DNA of 64,000 bases from Aneurinibacillus thermoaerophilus (GTDB lineage: Bacteria > Bacillota > Bacilli > Aneurinibacillales > Aneurinibacillaceae): positions 1-64,000 of the forward strand of contig NZ_FNDE01000013.1 in NCBI RefSeq assembly GCF_900099925.1, read 5' to 3'. Under the pieces are notes generated by a model. That model made no database searches, was not told where the DNA came from, and was given only the letters and a program-made list of their open reading frames with translations. Positions 54,713 through 64,000 of this stretch are shown piece after piece. Each line of letters opens with the position of its first letter. Position 1 is the stretch's first letter. The translations under genes and the position numbers were made by a program.

Positions 54713-56586
54713 TGCCCAACATACCCCCCTGCTATTGTTAAACCAACAATTAGAAGCACGAGCCCGATAAAGGCGATTGCTCCATATGTCTGGATTTGTC
54801 CGTTTTGCATTCTTGCGCCCACACCGCCGATTCCCCTTGTAAACGCGGCAATGAGACGCACGAGTCCATCAATAACCCATACGTCAAATATATGGAGTCC
54901 TTTTCCGATCGCGCGCAACGGTTTTACAAATACGGTATCGTATATTTCATCCATGTAGTATTTGCGGAACGATACCCGGTACAGCACGCCACCTGTACCT
55001 TCCGCCGGCATTTTGCCCCTGCCGTACATCATCCAGGCCAGCGCAATACCTGCAACAGACACCGCAATTGCCACAATCGTTACCCATCCAGCACCGTGCG
55101 TACCACCATGAAACGCGGTCATATCTTCCGTCAACCATTCTCCCAGGACAGGTTTCCATGGCGTATTAATAAATCCAGCAATAACAGCTAGCACAGCCAG
55201 CACAATCATTGGCAACGTCATAACGCCGGGTGATTCATGCGCCTGACTTCCGCCCCTCGACTGCCCACCGAATGTCAGGAAAAAGAGGCGGAACATGTAA
55301 AACGCCGTAAACGAAGCAGCGATCAGCGCAACGACAAACAAGTCAATATGCCCGGAATCCAGCGTTGCCACGAGAATTTCTTCCTTGGACCAAAAGCCGG
55401 CAAAAGGTGGGATACCGGCGATAGCAAGACAACCGACCAAAAAGACGGGACCTGTAATGCGCATTTTCTTCCATAGGCCGCCCATTTCAAAAATATCCTG
55501 CGTATGCACGGCGTGAATCACACTGCCCGCCGCAAGGAATAATAGAGCTTTAAAGAAAGCGTGCGTCATCAGGTGAAATGTCCCTGCCACATAGCCGGCC
55601 GCGCTCGCCGCGCCAAGCGCCAGCATCATGTAACCAAGCTGGCTCACGGTAGAATATGCGAGCACGCGTTTAATATCCCTTTGCGTCAAACCTATAGAAG
55701 CGGCAAAGATTGCGGTAAAGCCGCCTATATAAGCGACAACCTCCGTTGCTACCGGCGAGGCGAGGTACAAATCATACATCCGCGCCACCAAATACACACC
55801 TGCTGCCACCATTGTCGCGGCGTGAATTAACGCGCTGACAGGCGTCGGACCTTCCATCGCGTCCGGCAACCACGTATGAAGCGGGAATTGACCGGATTTA
55901 CCAACCGCACCGACAAAAATCAAAATGCCAAGCAATGTAAGTTTCCATTCTTCAATGGCGCCCGCCGCGATCTTATTGAAAATTTCGCTGTAATCGAAAC
56001 TGCCAACCCACCAAAAAATAAGCGCAAGCGCAATAAATAGCCCAACGTCTCCAATACGTGTCACGATAAACGCCTTCTTCGCCGCCGCTCTCGCTTCCGG
56101 TTTATAAAAATAAAAACCTACAAGCAAGAATGAACATACTCCGACAAGCTCCCAGAATATGTACAGCTGAAGAATGTTCGGCGAAAGCACTACGCCCAGC
56201 ATGGAGAATGTAAAAAGGGCAAGATACTGATAAAACACCGGAAAACGTTCATCGCCGCGCATATAGCCGCGAGAATAAATGTGAACCAGCATACTAACGA
56301 GTGTGACAACAACCAGCATCATTGCGTTCAGCTGGTTTACCTCAAAGCCCATTGTAATTTTCTCCCCGGCAAATGTTAACCAATGAAAATCTGTATTGAT
56401 ATAATCTGTGGCTCCCTCGACAAACCGCTCAAAAAAAACCAGAAGGGCGAACACAAACGACGCAGCTGTCGCCAGAATCCCGACGTACGCCGCTCTTTCT
56501 TTCCATTGACGACCAAAAGCCACAAGCAGCACGAAAGCTATAAGCGGGAAGAGCGGTATGAGCCAGGCATTCGCTATCATATCCAT
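54691..56586 (-). CDS. nuoL: NADH-quinone oxidoreductase subunit L
   Basis: 631 aa from the ATG at 56586 (AAAGGA nine bases upstream); an upstream start seven codons earlier overlaps that site. Antiporter-like subunit with the long lateral helix at the C-terminus. YIFWELVGVCSFLLVGFYFY, GKSGQFPLHTWLPDAMEGPT and AYSTVSQLGYMMLAL are the standard motifs. Confidence 0.96.
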   Translation of the reverse strand: MDMIANAWLIPLFPLIAFVLLVAFGRQWKERAAYVGILATAASFVFALLVFFERFVEGATDYINTDFHWLTFAGEKITMGFEVNQLNAMMLVVVTLVSMLVHIYSRGYMRGDERFPVFYQYLALFTFSMLGVVLSPNILQLYIFWELVGVCSFLLVGFYFYKPEARAAAKKAFIVTRIGDVGLFIALALIFWWVGSFDYSEIFNKIAAGAIEEWKLTLLGILIFVGAVGKSGQFPLHTWLPDAMEGPTPVSALIHAATMVAAGVYLVARMYDLYLASPVATEVVAYIGGFTAIFAASIGLTQRDIKRVLAYSTVSQLGYMMLALGAASAAGYVAGTFHLMTHAFFKALLFLAAGSVIHAVHTQDIFEMGGLWKKMRITGPVFLVGCLAIAGIPPFAGFWSKEEILVATLDSGHIDLFVVALIAASFTAFYMFRLFFLTFGGQSRGGSQAHESPGVMTLPMIVLAVLAVIAGFINTPWKPVLGEWLTEDMTAFHGGTHGAGWVTIVAIAVSVAGIALAWMMYGRGKMPAEGTGGVLYRVSFRKYYMDEIYDTVFVKPLRAIGKGLHIFDVWVIDGLVRLIAAFTRGIGGVGARMQNGQIQTYGAIAFIGLVLLIVGLTIAGGYVGQWRTIFL

Positions 56587-56608
56587 ATTCACCAGTCCTT
56601 TTTCCATT

Positions 56609-56920
56609 CTATCGCTTCATCAAATCCATCTCATCAACCTGTACAGTATTACGGTTACGGTACAGGGAAATGAGAATGGCCAGCCCTACTGCCGCCTCGG
56701 CTGCTGCTACCGTAATGGTGAACAACGAGAAAATCTGCCCTGAAATATTTGGAAACATGCCATACTTGGCAAACGCGACAAGGTTAATATTGACCGCATT
56801 TAGCATAAGCTCGATCGACAACAACACAATAACGGCGTTCCGCTTGGTCAGCGCGCCATACAACCCGATGCAGAAAAGAATTAACGCAACCAGCAAATAT
56901 GAAGTAACCGGTATACTCAT
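56609..56920 (-). CDS. nuoK: NADH-quinone oxidoreductase subunit K
   Basis: 103 aa, three helices. Conserved membrane Glu in [19 protein letters not shown] and in the [14 protein letters not shown] helix. Overlaps nuoJ by four bases. Confidence 0.96.
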   Translation of the reverse strand: MSIPVTSYLLVALILFCIGLYGALTKRNAVIVLLSIELMLNAVNINLVAFAKYGMFPNISGQIFSLFTITVAAAEAAVGLAILISLYRNRNTVQVDEMDLMKR

Positions 56921-57423
56921 TCGTCCTCCGCCTCCTTCTTAGCCAAGATAATGGCTCCTACAAGCGCGACCAGCAAAAGAACAGAGACAGCTTCAAACGG
57001 AATGACGTAATGGGTGAATAACTGAATTCCAATTTCTTTCACATTGTTCTGCTTTGTGAAATCGGCCTGCTGATCGCCCCAATGTGCGCTTTGAATACCT
57101 AAGAATGCAACGATAAAAAACACGGCGATCCCAGCAAACGCAATGTATTTAAAAGGCCCTTTTCTCTCTGTTACTTCCGTCGCATCATGGCGTGTTAACA
57201 TAATACCGAACAGCATCAAAATAGAAATCGCCCCGGAGTACACCAACACTTGCGTCACACCGACAAATTCGGCTTCCAGCAGCACGTAAAGCCCAGCAAT
57301 ACCTAAAAACGTAAACGCCAGCGCCACTACCATATGCACAACCCGGGTAAAGCTAATCATAAAAACCGCTCCCCCGATGGTCAACAAGGCGAGAACAAAA
57401 AAAGCGATGAATTCTCCGCTCAT
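56917..57423 (-). CDS. nuoJ: NADH-quinone oxidoreductase subunit J
   Basis: 168 aa, five helices. The pi-bulge helix region [20 protein letters not shown] is intact. Separated from nuoI by no bases; ATG six bases after GGGGAGG-rich sequence. Confidence 0.95.
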   Translation of the reverse strand: MSGEFIAFFVLALLTIGGAVFMISFTRVVHMVVALAFTFLGIAGLYVLLEAEFVGVTQVLVYSGAISILMLFGIMLTRHDATEVTERKGPFKYIAFAGIAVFFIVAFLGIQSAHWGDQQADFTKQNNVKEIGIQLFTHYVIPFEAVSVLLLVALVGAIILAKKEAEDE

Positions 57424-57840
57424 CTATGCGTTCCCTCCCCGTACATTCGTATTATTAGCGTCCAGCCACTTGAGGTTCTTGAACAACTCGTCACGGCTAT
57501 ACGCTGCAAGCTCAAAGTTGGTTGTCATCACAATCGCCTCAGTCGGACACACTTCCGTGCAAAGATCGCACAGAATACAGATTTCAAAGTTAATATCGTA
57601 CGTATCAATGACTTTTCCTTTTTTGTTCGGATCATCGCTTTTCTTCCCGACAAGATTAATGCAGTCTGTCGGACAAATCCGGGCGCACTGATTGCACACA
57701 ATGCACTTATCAGGTGAGAAATGCTGAATGCCGCGAAACCGTTCCGGCCACACCATTTCCTGGTCCGGATACATATGGGTCACTTTCTTTTTGGTCATCT
57801 GTTTAAACGTGTAAGCCATCCCCTTGGCAAAGCCTAGCAT
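57424..57840 (-). CDS. nuoI: NADH-quinone oxidoreductase subunit I
   Basis: 138 aa. Two [4Fe-4S] motifs, CIVCNQCARICPTDC and CILCDLCTEVCPTEA, carry the N6a/N6b clusters that pass electrons to NuoB. Short compared with proteobacterial NuoI, normal for Bacilli. AAGAGGTGAT before ATG. Confidence 0.95.
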   Translation of the reverse strand: MLGFAKGMAYTFKQMTKKKVTHMYPDQEMVWPERFRGIQHFSPDKCIVCNQCARICPTDCINLVGKKSDDPNKKGKVIDTYDINFEICILCDLCTEVCPTEAIVMTTNFELAAYSRDELFKNLKWLDANNTNVRGGNA

Positions 57841-57853
57841 AATATCACCTCTT

Positions 57854-58855
57854 TTATAGCACTGTTTTTAACACCGCGGTGATTAAAATATTGACAAGCG
57901 CAAGCGGCAACAGTACTTTCCACCCCATCTGCATAAGCTGGTCAACGCGCATCCGCGGGAATGTCGCCTGTAACCAGAAAATAAAGAAGACAATAGCGCA
58001 AAACTTGATGGCGAACCAAACGATGCCCGGAATAAATCCGAGGAATTCAAACGGCGGCAACCATCCACCTAAAAACAATACTGTTGTCAGCGATGCCATC
58101 GCAAAAATGTACACATACTCGGCCAACATGAAGAAAGCCCAACGGAAGCCGCTATACTCAACATGATAACCGGAAATAAGTTCCGATTCTGCCTCCGTTA
58201 AGTCGAACGGTGTCCGGCTTAACTCCGCAAGCTGCGCGATGATGAAAATCACAAACCCTAAAAACTGTGGAATAAAAAACCACATACCCATTTCCTTTTG
58301 CTTCTCAACAATATCAATCAAGTTGAGACTGCCGGTCATAAGAATAACGCCGACGACAGACAGGACGAGCGGAATTTCGTAGCTGATCATCTGCGCCGCG
58401 GAACGCATGGCGCCAATGAGCGCCCATTTGTTATTGGATGCCCACCCACCTGTAACAACCCCCAGCACTGTAATACCGGAAATTGCAATATAATACAGTA
58501 GTCCGACACCTAAATCGGCGAAATGAAGCGATTCGGTAAACGGCATCACCGCCAGCACAGCGAACGCAGGCATAAATGCAAGCACCGGGGCGAGAATAAA
58601 GAGCGGTTTGTCCGCCGCTTTCGGAATGATATCTTCTTTTAACAAAAGTTTTAGCACGTCGGCAACCGTTTGCAGAAGGCCGAAGGGACCAACCCGGTTT
58701 GGACCAATACGAAGCTGCATCCAGCCAAGAATTTTACGCTGAAAATAGATAGAATACGTTACAAATCCAAGTACGATAGCCAGAAGAATGACCGCAGACA
58801 AAACAAAAATAAAGCCGTTCTGCCATCCCAGGCTCTGTTCTAGATAAGCGCCCAT
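57854..58855 (-). CDS. nuoH: NADH-quinone oxidoreductase subunit H
   Basis: 333 aa, eight helices, joins the quinone site to the membrane arm. RKILGWMQLRIGPNRVGPFG and LAELSRTPFDLTEAESELISGYHVEY (cytoplasmic loop with the essential Glu cluster). Start adjoins the end of nuoD. Confidence 0.96.
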   Translation of the reverse strand: MGAYLEQSLGWQNGFIFVLSAVILLAIVLGFVTYSIYFQRKILGWMQLRIGPNRVGPFGLLQTVADVLKLLLKEDIIPKAADKPLFILAPVLAFMPAFAVLAVMPFTESLHFADLGVGLLYYIAISGITVLGVVTGGWASNNKWALIGAMRSAAQMISYEIPLVLSVVGVILMTGSLNLIDIVEKQKEMGMWFFIPQFLGFVIFIIAQLAELSRTPFDLTEAESELISGYHVEYSGFRWAFFMLAEYVYIFAMASLTTVLFLGGWLPPFEFLGFIPGIVWFAIKFCAIVFFIFWLQATFPRMRVDQLMQMGWKVLLPLALVNILITAVLKTVL

Positions 58856-59970
58856 CAGCCGTCTACCTCCCCTAGCACAATATCAATGCTTCCGAGAATC
58901 GCCACCATATCGGCAATGTTTTTGCCTATCAGCAGTTTCGGAAGAATCTGCAGGTTCGCGAAAGACGGTCGGCGGAACTTTATCCGGTACGGCTTATCTT
59001 TGCCGTTGCTGGCGATATAACAGCCAATCTCTCCGCGCGGCGATTCAATTCGAGTGAACGCCTCTCCCTGCGGCGTACGAATGACGCGCGGAACTTTCGC
59101 CATGATCTCGCCGTCAGCCGGGAATTGCTCAGCCGCTTGCTCAACGATTTTTAGAGATTCTTCCATCTCCCGTAAGCGGAGCTTATAACGGGCATAGCAA
59201 TCGCCCGCCGTCTCGGTCGGCACTTCAAAATCAAACCGATCATAAATAGAATAGGGAGCATCTTTGCGCAAGTCCCATTTCACGCCAGTGGAGCGAAGCA
59301 ACACACCACTTAGCGAATAATTGATCGCCTCTTCCTGCGTAATCACACCAATGCCTTTCAAACGGTTTAAGAAGACCTCATTTCCGCTGACAAGCTGATG
59401 GTAACCTTCCAGTTGTCCGCGCATGTATGAAACGAACTCTTTCACTTTATCAATCCAGCCTTCCGGCGCGTCCCATTTCACACCGCCGACACGCATGTAG
59501 TTATACGTAAGGCGGGCGCCGCACAATTCGTTGAAAAGGGCAAGAATTCGCTCTCGGTCCGCGAACGCGTACAAAAATGGGCTTAACGCCCCGATGTCGA
59601 GCAAGTATGTGCCAAACCATACCATATGACTGGCGATGCGCTGCAATTCCATCACGATTACGCGCAGATATTCGGCACGCTCGGGAATTTCCAGCCCCAT
59701 GAGCGTCTCCACTGTATGCACCATCATATAGTTATTGGTCATCGCGGACAAATAGTCCATCCGATCTGTATAAGGAATGATTTGGGTGTAATTCAAGTTT
59801 TCTGCCAGCTTTTCCGTACCGCGGTGCAAATACCCGATCACCGGAGTCGCCCCCGTAATTGTTTCCCCATCAATTTTGACAATCAGACGAAACACCCCGT
59901 GCGTACTCGGGTGTTGAGGACCTACATTGAGCAGCATTTCTTCGGTTCTGATTCCCGACTTGGTGCCCAC
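58855..59970 (-). CDS. nuoD: NADH-quinone oxidoreductase subunit D
   Basis: 371 aa from the GTG at 59970, chosen because AGGAGG lies eight or nine bases upstream. A longer frame reads through the end of nuoC. LLNVGPQHPSTHGVFRLIVK with the quinone-contact His, GYLHRGTEKLAENLNYTQII, and C-terminal DMVAILGSIDIVLGEVDG. Separate from nuoC, unlike the fused enterobacterial form. Confidence 0.94.
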   Translation of the reverse strand: MGTKSGIRTEEMLLNVGPQHPSTHGVFRLIVKIDGETITGATPVIGYLHRGTEKLAENLNYTQIIPYTDRMDYLSAMTNNYMMVHTVETLMGLEIPERAEYLRVIVMELQRIASHMVWFGTYLLDIGALSPFLYAFADRERILALFNELCGARLTYNYMRVGGVKWDAPEGWIDKVKEFVSYMRGQLEGYHQLVSGNEVFLNRLKGIGVITQEEAINYSLSGVLLRSTGVKWDLRKDAPYSIYDRFDFEVPTETAGDCYARYKLRLREMEESLKIVEQAAEQFPADGEIMAKVPRVIRTPQGEAFTRIESPRGEIGCYIASNGKDKPYRIKFRRPSFANLQILPKLLIGKNIADMVAILGSIDIVLGEVDG

Positions 59971-59974
59971 CTCC

Positions 59975-60715
59975 TCACACCTCCTCGTCATATTGTACAT
60001 AATCTTTGCGAAGCGGATGTCCTACCCAGTTATCCGGGAGCAGAATACGCTTCAAGTTGGCGTGACCTTCGTATGTAATGCCAAGCAAATCATATGTCTC
60101 GCGCTCAAACCAATCGGCGCCTGCCCAAATATCCATAACAGATGCGACTTTTGGGTTATCCCGAGCCAGTTTTACCTTTACGCATACATTGTACCGCTGT
60201 TTGTAGGAATAAAGGTACACAATCGACTCCATATACGTTTCATAATCCACGCCAAGACTTAAAGATAAATAATCGAATGCCAGTTCTTCATGGTCATGCA
60301 GCAAGCGAGCTACGTCATGCCATTTCTCTTTCTTGACGATTAAGGTTGGCATATGCTCGCTCAACTCGTTAATGTACGAATCCTCAAGCACATCGGTACC
60401 AAAGTTTTCTGTTATAACTTTCACAATCTTATCAAGTACCGGCTGCTTTGGAGACGGCTTTTTGGAGCCTTCGTCCGCTTCTGCTCTGCCCGTTGTACCT
60501 GCTGCCTTTGCCTTGGCCGCGGCTGCGGCGGCGGCTTTCGCTTTGGCAGCGGCAGCGGCCTTCGCCTTAGCAATTGCATCTGCGTCCCCTTCAGCGGCTT
60601 TTCCTCCCGCTCCTTCCGCTTCCATGCGTTTGCGCTTTGCCTCCGCAGCAGCTTTGGCTGCAGCAGCGGCTTTCGCTTTTTCTTCCGGTGTCGGCTTCTT
60701 CTTCTCTTCACTCAT
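59975..60715 (-). CDS. nuoC: NADH-quinone oxidoreductase subunit C, with Ala/Lys-rich N-terminus
   Basis: 246 aa. Residues 90-246 are the normal NuoC fold with [20 protein letters not shown] and [10 protein letters not shown]. Residues 1-75 are a low-complexity extension of Ala, Lys and Glu repeats ([20 protein letters not shown] and similar), predicted as a single charged helix. Such extensions are seen in other Bacilli NuoC proteins; the role is unknown. Overlaps nuoB by four bases. Confidence 0.93.
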   Translation of the reverse strand: MSEEKKKPTPEEKAKAAAAAKAAAEAKRKRMEAEGAGGKAAEGDADAIAKAKAAAAAKAKAAAAAAAKAKAAGTTGRAEADEGSKKPSPKQPVLDKIVKVITENFGTDVLEDSYINELSEHMPTLIVKKEKWHDVARLLHDHEELAFDYLSLSLGVDYETYMESIVYLYSYKQRYNVCVKVKLARDNPKVASVMDIWAGADWFERETYDLLGITYEGHANLKRILLPDNWVGHPLRKDYVQYDEEV

Positions 60716-61230
60716 TCACCGGTCACCCTCTTCCCCGTCTTTGCTTCGTATCTAATCTTCTCTTGTAGTTTGTTAATGCCGTAAATAAGCGCAGGCGGGC
60801 TCGGCGGGCAACCCGGAATATACACATCAACCGGGATGATCTGATCCACGCCCTTCACTACGGCATAAGAATGCACATATGGCCCTCCGGCTGTAGCGCA
60901 TGACCCCATGGCAATCACCCATTTTGGCTCAGCCATCTGGTCGTATAAACGGCGCACAAGTGGAGCCATTTTCTTTGTAACGGTACCAGAGACAATCATA
61001 CAGTCAGCCTGACGCGGTGAAGCCCGGTAGAACACGCCAAAACGATCCGTATCCCAGTTGGCACCGCCTGTGCCCATCATCTCGATCGCACAACAAGCCA
61101 GACCGAATGTTAACGGCCAAATGGAGTTGCTGCGGGCCCAAGCCTTTAACTGTTCAAACGTACTGAAAAAAACATTGCGTTCAAGCTCTTTGCGTTCTTC
61201 CAGACTGATGTCCTCCAAGTTCAGTTCCAT
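60712..61230 (-). CDS. nuoB: NADH-quinone oxidoreductase subunit B
   Basis: 172 aa. Cys ligands of the N2 [4Fe-4S] cluster in [24 protein letters not shown] and [13 protein letters not shown]. Terminal electron donor to quinone. Overlaps nuoA by ten bases; AAGAAGGTG upstream. Confidence 0.97.
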   Translation of the reverse strand: MELNLEDISLEERKELERNVFFSTFEQLKAWARSNSIWPLTFGLACCAIEMMGTGGANWDTDRFGVFYRASPRQADCMIVSGTVTKKMAPLVRRLYDQMAEPKWVIAMGSCATAGGPYVHSYAVVKGVDQIIPVDVYIPGCPPSPPALIYGINKLQEKIRYEAKTGKRVTGE

Positions 61231-61589
61231 TCTAACACCTTCTTCTTCCAGGCATAGATTAACCCTATTACAAGCAGCACAATAAAAATAACCATTTCGA
61301 CCAGTGCGAATAACCCAAGGCTGTCATAGGCGACCGCCCAAGGATATAAGAAAACCGTTTCTACGTCAAACACTACGAACAAAAGAGCGAAAATGTAGTA
61401 TTTAACGTTAAATTGTACCCAGCTTGACCCTACCGGCTCCACCCCGCTCTCATAAGTTTTTCTCTTTTCCTCCGTCGGATTGCTAGGGCGCAGAAAACGC
61501 GCCAATGTAAGCGCACCCACGGGCAAGAGAATACCCAAAAAGAGAAAAATAGCAACAATCAGATAATTATTCATGTATACTGTCGCCAT
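61221..61589 (-). CDS. nuoA: NADH-quinone oxidoreductase subunit A
   Basis: 122 aa, three helices. Conserved [20 protein letters not shown] loop (the Cys of many NuoA is Ser/absent here) and [15 protein letters not shown]. First gene of the eleven-gene operon, about 80 bases from its promoter; GGGGGGAAAAGT before ATG. Confidence 0.96.
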   Translation of the reverse strand: MATVYMNNYLIVAIFLFLGILLPVGALTLARFLRPSNPTEEKRKTYESGVEPVGSSWVQFNVKYYIFALLFVVFDVETVFLYPWAVAYDSLGLFALVEMVIFIVLLVIGLIYAWKKKVLEWN

Positions 61590-61668
61590 ACTTTTCCCCC
61601 CTACCCTAAATTATGAATTTTTTATAAATCATTGATTAAAAACTTTAAATAGATGAAAACTCCATACA

Positions 61669-61697
61669 ATTATATCAAATGGTACAGGTACTGTCTA
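61669..61697 (-). promoter_or_regulatory. Sigma-A promoter of the nuo operon
   Basis: TAGACA, 17 bases, TATAAT on the minus strand: eleven of twelve consensus bases. It lies about 80 bases upstream of nuoA. No other candidate in the 61590-61786 gap reads in this direction. Confidence 0.8.
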
Positions 61698-61722
61698 ATA
61701 GTGGAATTTCAAAGCTTATGAT

Positions 61723-61751
61723 ATATTGGGAACTGCGCCGTTTGGTATAAT
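61723..61751 (+). promoter_or_regulatory. Extended -10 promoter of tyrosine phosphatase gene
   Basis: TGGTATAAT, an extended -10, on the plus strand 36 bases upstream of the start. The -35 region is weak. It runs divergently from the nuo promoter. Confidence 0.6.
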
Positions 61752-61786
61752 GGTAACGAAATTTTATAGATAAGGAAGTGATTCTT

Positions 61787-62272
61787 TTGGAGACAAAGAA
61801 AATAGGCGTCATCTTCGTCTGTTTAGGAAATATATGCCGCTCTCCACTGGGAGAAGGAGTATTCCGGCATCTGGTGAGAGAAAAAGGAATTGAGGATTAC
61901 TTCGTCATCGACTCGGCAGGCACTGCGAGTTATCATGTTGGAAAATTGCCGGATCCAGGTTCCAGACGCGTCGCGGAAAAACACGGGATTTCGCTGGCCG
62001 GACAATTCGCCCGGCAGTTTACCACAAAAGATTTGACCCAGTGGGATTATGTCATTGCTATGGATGCTTCCAACCAAAGCAACATTCGATGTTTGGGCGC
62101 AGTAAACGGAAACTTGCACCTGCTTCGCGAATTTGATCCTGAAGGCCCCGGTGACGTTCCCGATCCATGGGCGCGCGGTGATGAAGCGTTCCTTGAAACG
62201 TACACCATTATCCGCCGCTCCTGCGAAAAATTGCTCGAGCATATTATCAAAGAGCACAATCTGCCTAGCTAA
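61787..62272 (+). CDS. Low-molecular-weight protein-tyrosine phosphatase
   Basis: 161 aa from the TTG at 61787, ten bases after AAGGA; a GTG three codons earlier is too close to that site. P-loop VCLGNICRSPLGEG supplies nucleophile Cys12 and Arg18; DPWARG near residue 127 supplies the general acid Asp. Ile16 stands where the arginine phosphatase YwlE has Thr, so a phosphotyrosine preference is expected. The only plus-strand gene in the window, alone between nuo and atp operons. Substrate unknown; a BY-kinase target is possible. Confidence 0.9.
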   Translation: METKKIGVIFVCLGNICRSPLGEGVFRHLVREKGIEDYFVIDSAGTASYHVGKLPDPGSRRVAEKHGISLAGQFARQFTTKDLTQWDYVIAMDASNQSNIRCLGAVNGNLHLLREFDPEGPGDVPDPWARGDEAFLETYTIIRRSCEKLLEHIIKEHNLPS

Positions 62273-62335
62273 CTTTGCTTTGTTTGTCTTTCCTTCATTA
62301 TAACATACGATGCAAACTTTAGTCTTAGACATGAA

Positions 62336-62368
62336 AAAAGCTCCTCCGAAACTTATGGAGGAGCTTTT
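62336..62368. terminator. Bidirectional terminator between phosphatase gene and atpC
   Basis: AAAAGCTCCTCC/GGAGGAGCTTTT perfect 12-bp stem, nine-base loop, with A-run on the left and T-run on the right. Ends the F1 ATP synthase operon on one strand and the phosphatase gene on the other. Confidence 0.92.
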
Positions 62369-62387
62369 CCTTCATAGAATTAGCATA

Positions 62388-62792
62388 TTATTTTCCGGCA
62401 ACATCTAAACGCGTCATGGCGCGTTGCAGCGCCAACTGTGCACGTTTAAAGTCAATGTCTTCTCTCTCGTTTTCAGCGAGGCGGCGCTCTGCGCGCTCCT
62501 TTGCCGCTCTTGCGCGGTCTACGTCAATCTCATCAGGAAGCTCGGCCGTTTCCGCAAGAATGGTGACTTTATCCCTGCGTACCTCCATAATGCCGCCGCT
62601 CACTGCGATTTTGTCGTCTTCGCCTTCGTGCTTCTTTACCAGAACCGGAGCAATCTTAAGCGGTGTAACCATCGGAATGTGATTCGGCAAAATACCCAAA
62701 TCCCCTTCAACACCTCTGGCTACAACAATGCGAGCATCGCCGCGGTAGACAACCCGTTCTGGAGTGACGATTTCGACTGCGATTGTATTCAT
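62388..62792 (-). CDS. atpC: ATP synthase F1 subunit epsilon
   Basis: 134 aa. N-terminal beta-sandwich (VEIVTPERVVYRGDARIVVA, GILPNHIPMVTPL) and C-terminal two-helix inhibitory region (AELPDEIDVDRARAAKERAE). Last gene of the atp operon; GGGAGGGTTT before ATG, terminator directly behind. Confidence 0.96.
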   Translation of the reverse strand: MNTIAVEIVTPERVVYRGDARIVVARGVEGDLGILPNHIPMVTPLKIAPVLVKKHEGEDDKIAVSGGIMEVRRDKVTILAETAELPDEIDVDRARAAKERAERRLAENEREDIDFKRAQLALQRAMTRLDVAGK

Positions 62793-62826
62793 TTACGAAA
62801 CCCTCCCCATTATCAGGGTTGAACCA

Positions 62827-64000
<1,174 letters not shown>

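Overview
The window reads as a chromosome segment from a spore-forming, flagellated, S-layer-bearing Bacillota of the Paenibacillaceae/Aneurinibacillus-Brevibacillus type. The grounds are spoIIID, spoIIQ and spoIID next to mbl and flhO/flhP, an 11-subunit Bacilli-type complex I operon without nuoEFG, an F1 ATP synthase 3' end, and several S-layer-homology (SLH) proteins beside a large glycan locus. GDP-D-rhamnose synthesis (gmd + rmd) next to an ABC glycan exporter recalls S-layer glycan clusters known from Aneurinibacillus. The genus is an inference. All genes but one lie on the minus strand, so transcription runs from high to low coordinates.

Layout from high to low. 64000-62388: atpD (5' end outside the window) and atpC. 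62272-61787: the only plus-strand gene, a low-molecular-weight tyrosine phosphatase. 61589-51644: nuoABCDHIJKLMN behind a good sigma-A promoter. 51467-49004: ywzB-like, ywmB-like and murA. 48896-47307: a BCCT osmolyte transporter. 47181-41630: spoIID, spoIIQ, spoIIID, mbl, flhO, flhP and epuA. 41471-39799: an Lrp-type regulator and an aminotransferase. 39126-12056: a glycan locus. It holds a Wzz/BY-kinase/PHP-phosphatase control set, a WbpA/B/E-type UDP-sugar set, GT4, acetyltransferase, EpsL-, EpsN- and EpsC-like enzymes, a MacB-like exporter with a small upstream ORF, an SLH protein, a second Wzz, a beta-helix protein, Wzx, Wzy, a UDP-sugar epimerase, an EpsM-like acetyltransferase, TagA- and TagO-like enzymes. 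A TnpB-only IS200/IS605-type element splits one surface-protein gene at 16668-18153.

11780-7224 carries two cell-surface proteins: an exported seven-blade RCC1 propeller and a large SLH protein. 7012-1 is a separate glycan module that is visibly AT-richer. It has a winged-helix/nucleotidyltransferase-like regulator, gmd, rmd, a Wzm/Wzt ABC exporter, a methyltransferase carrying 13 perfect four-residue repeats, and a glycosyltransferase running off the window. The base-composition break falls inside the regulator gene, at its domain junction.

Read together, EpsC/EpsN/EpsM-like enzymes could make a bacillosamine-type sugar for the EpsL-like initiating transferase, and WbpA/B/E plus the acetyltransferase a diacetamido-uronic acid. 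Wzx/Wzy/Wzz and the tyrosine-kinase system would then handle polymer export and length. The low-coordinate module would make a D-rhamnose polymer exported by Wzm/Wzt. Its methyltransferase and helical repeat suggest a cap-and-measure length control like that of WbdD in Escherichia coli O9a. This last point is the most interesting hypothesis in the window.
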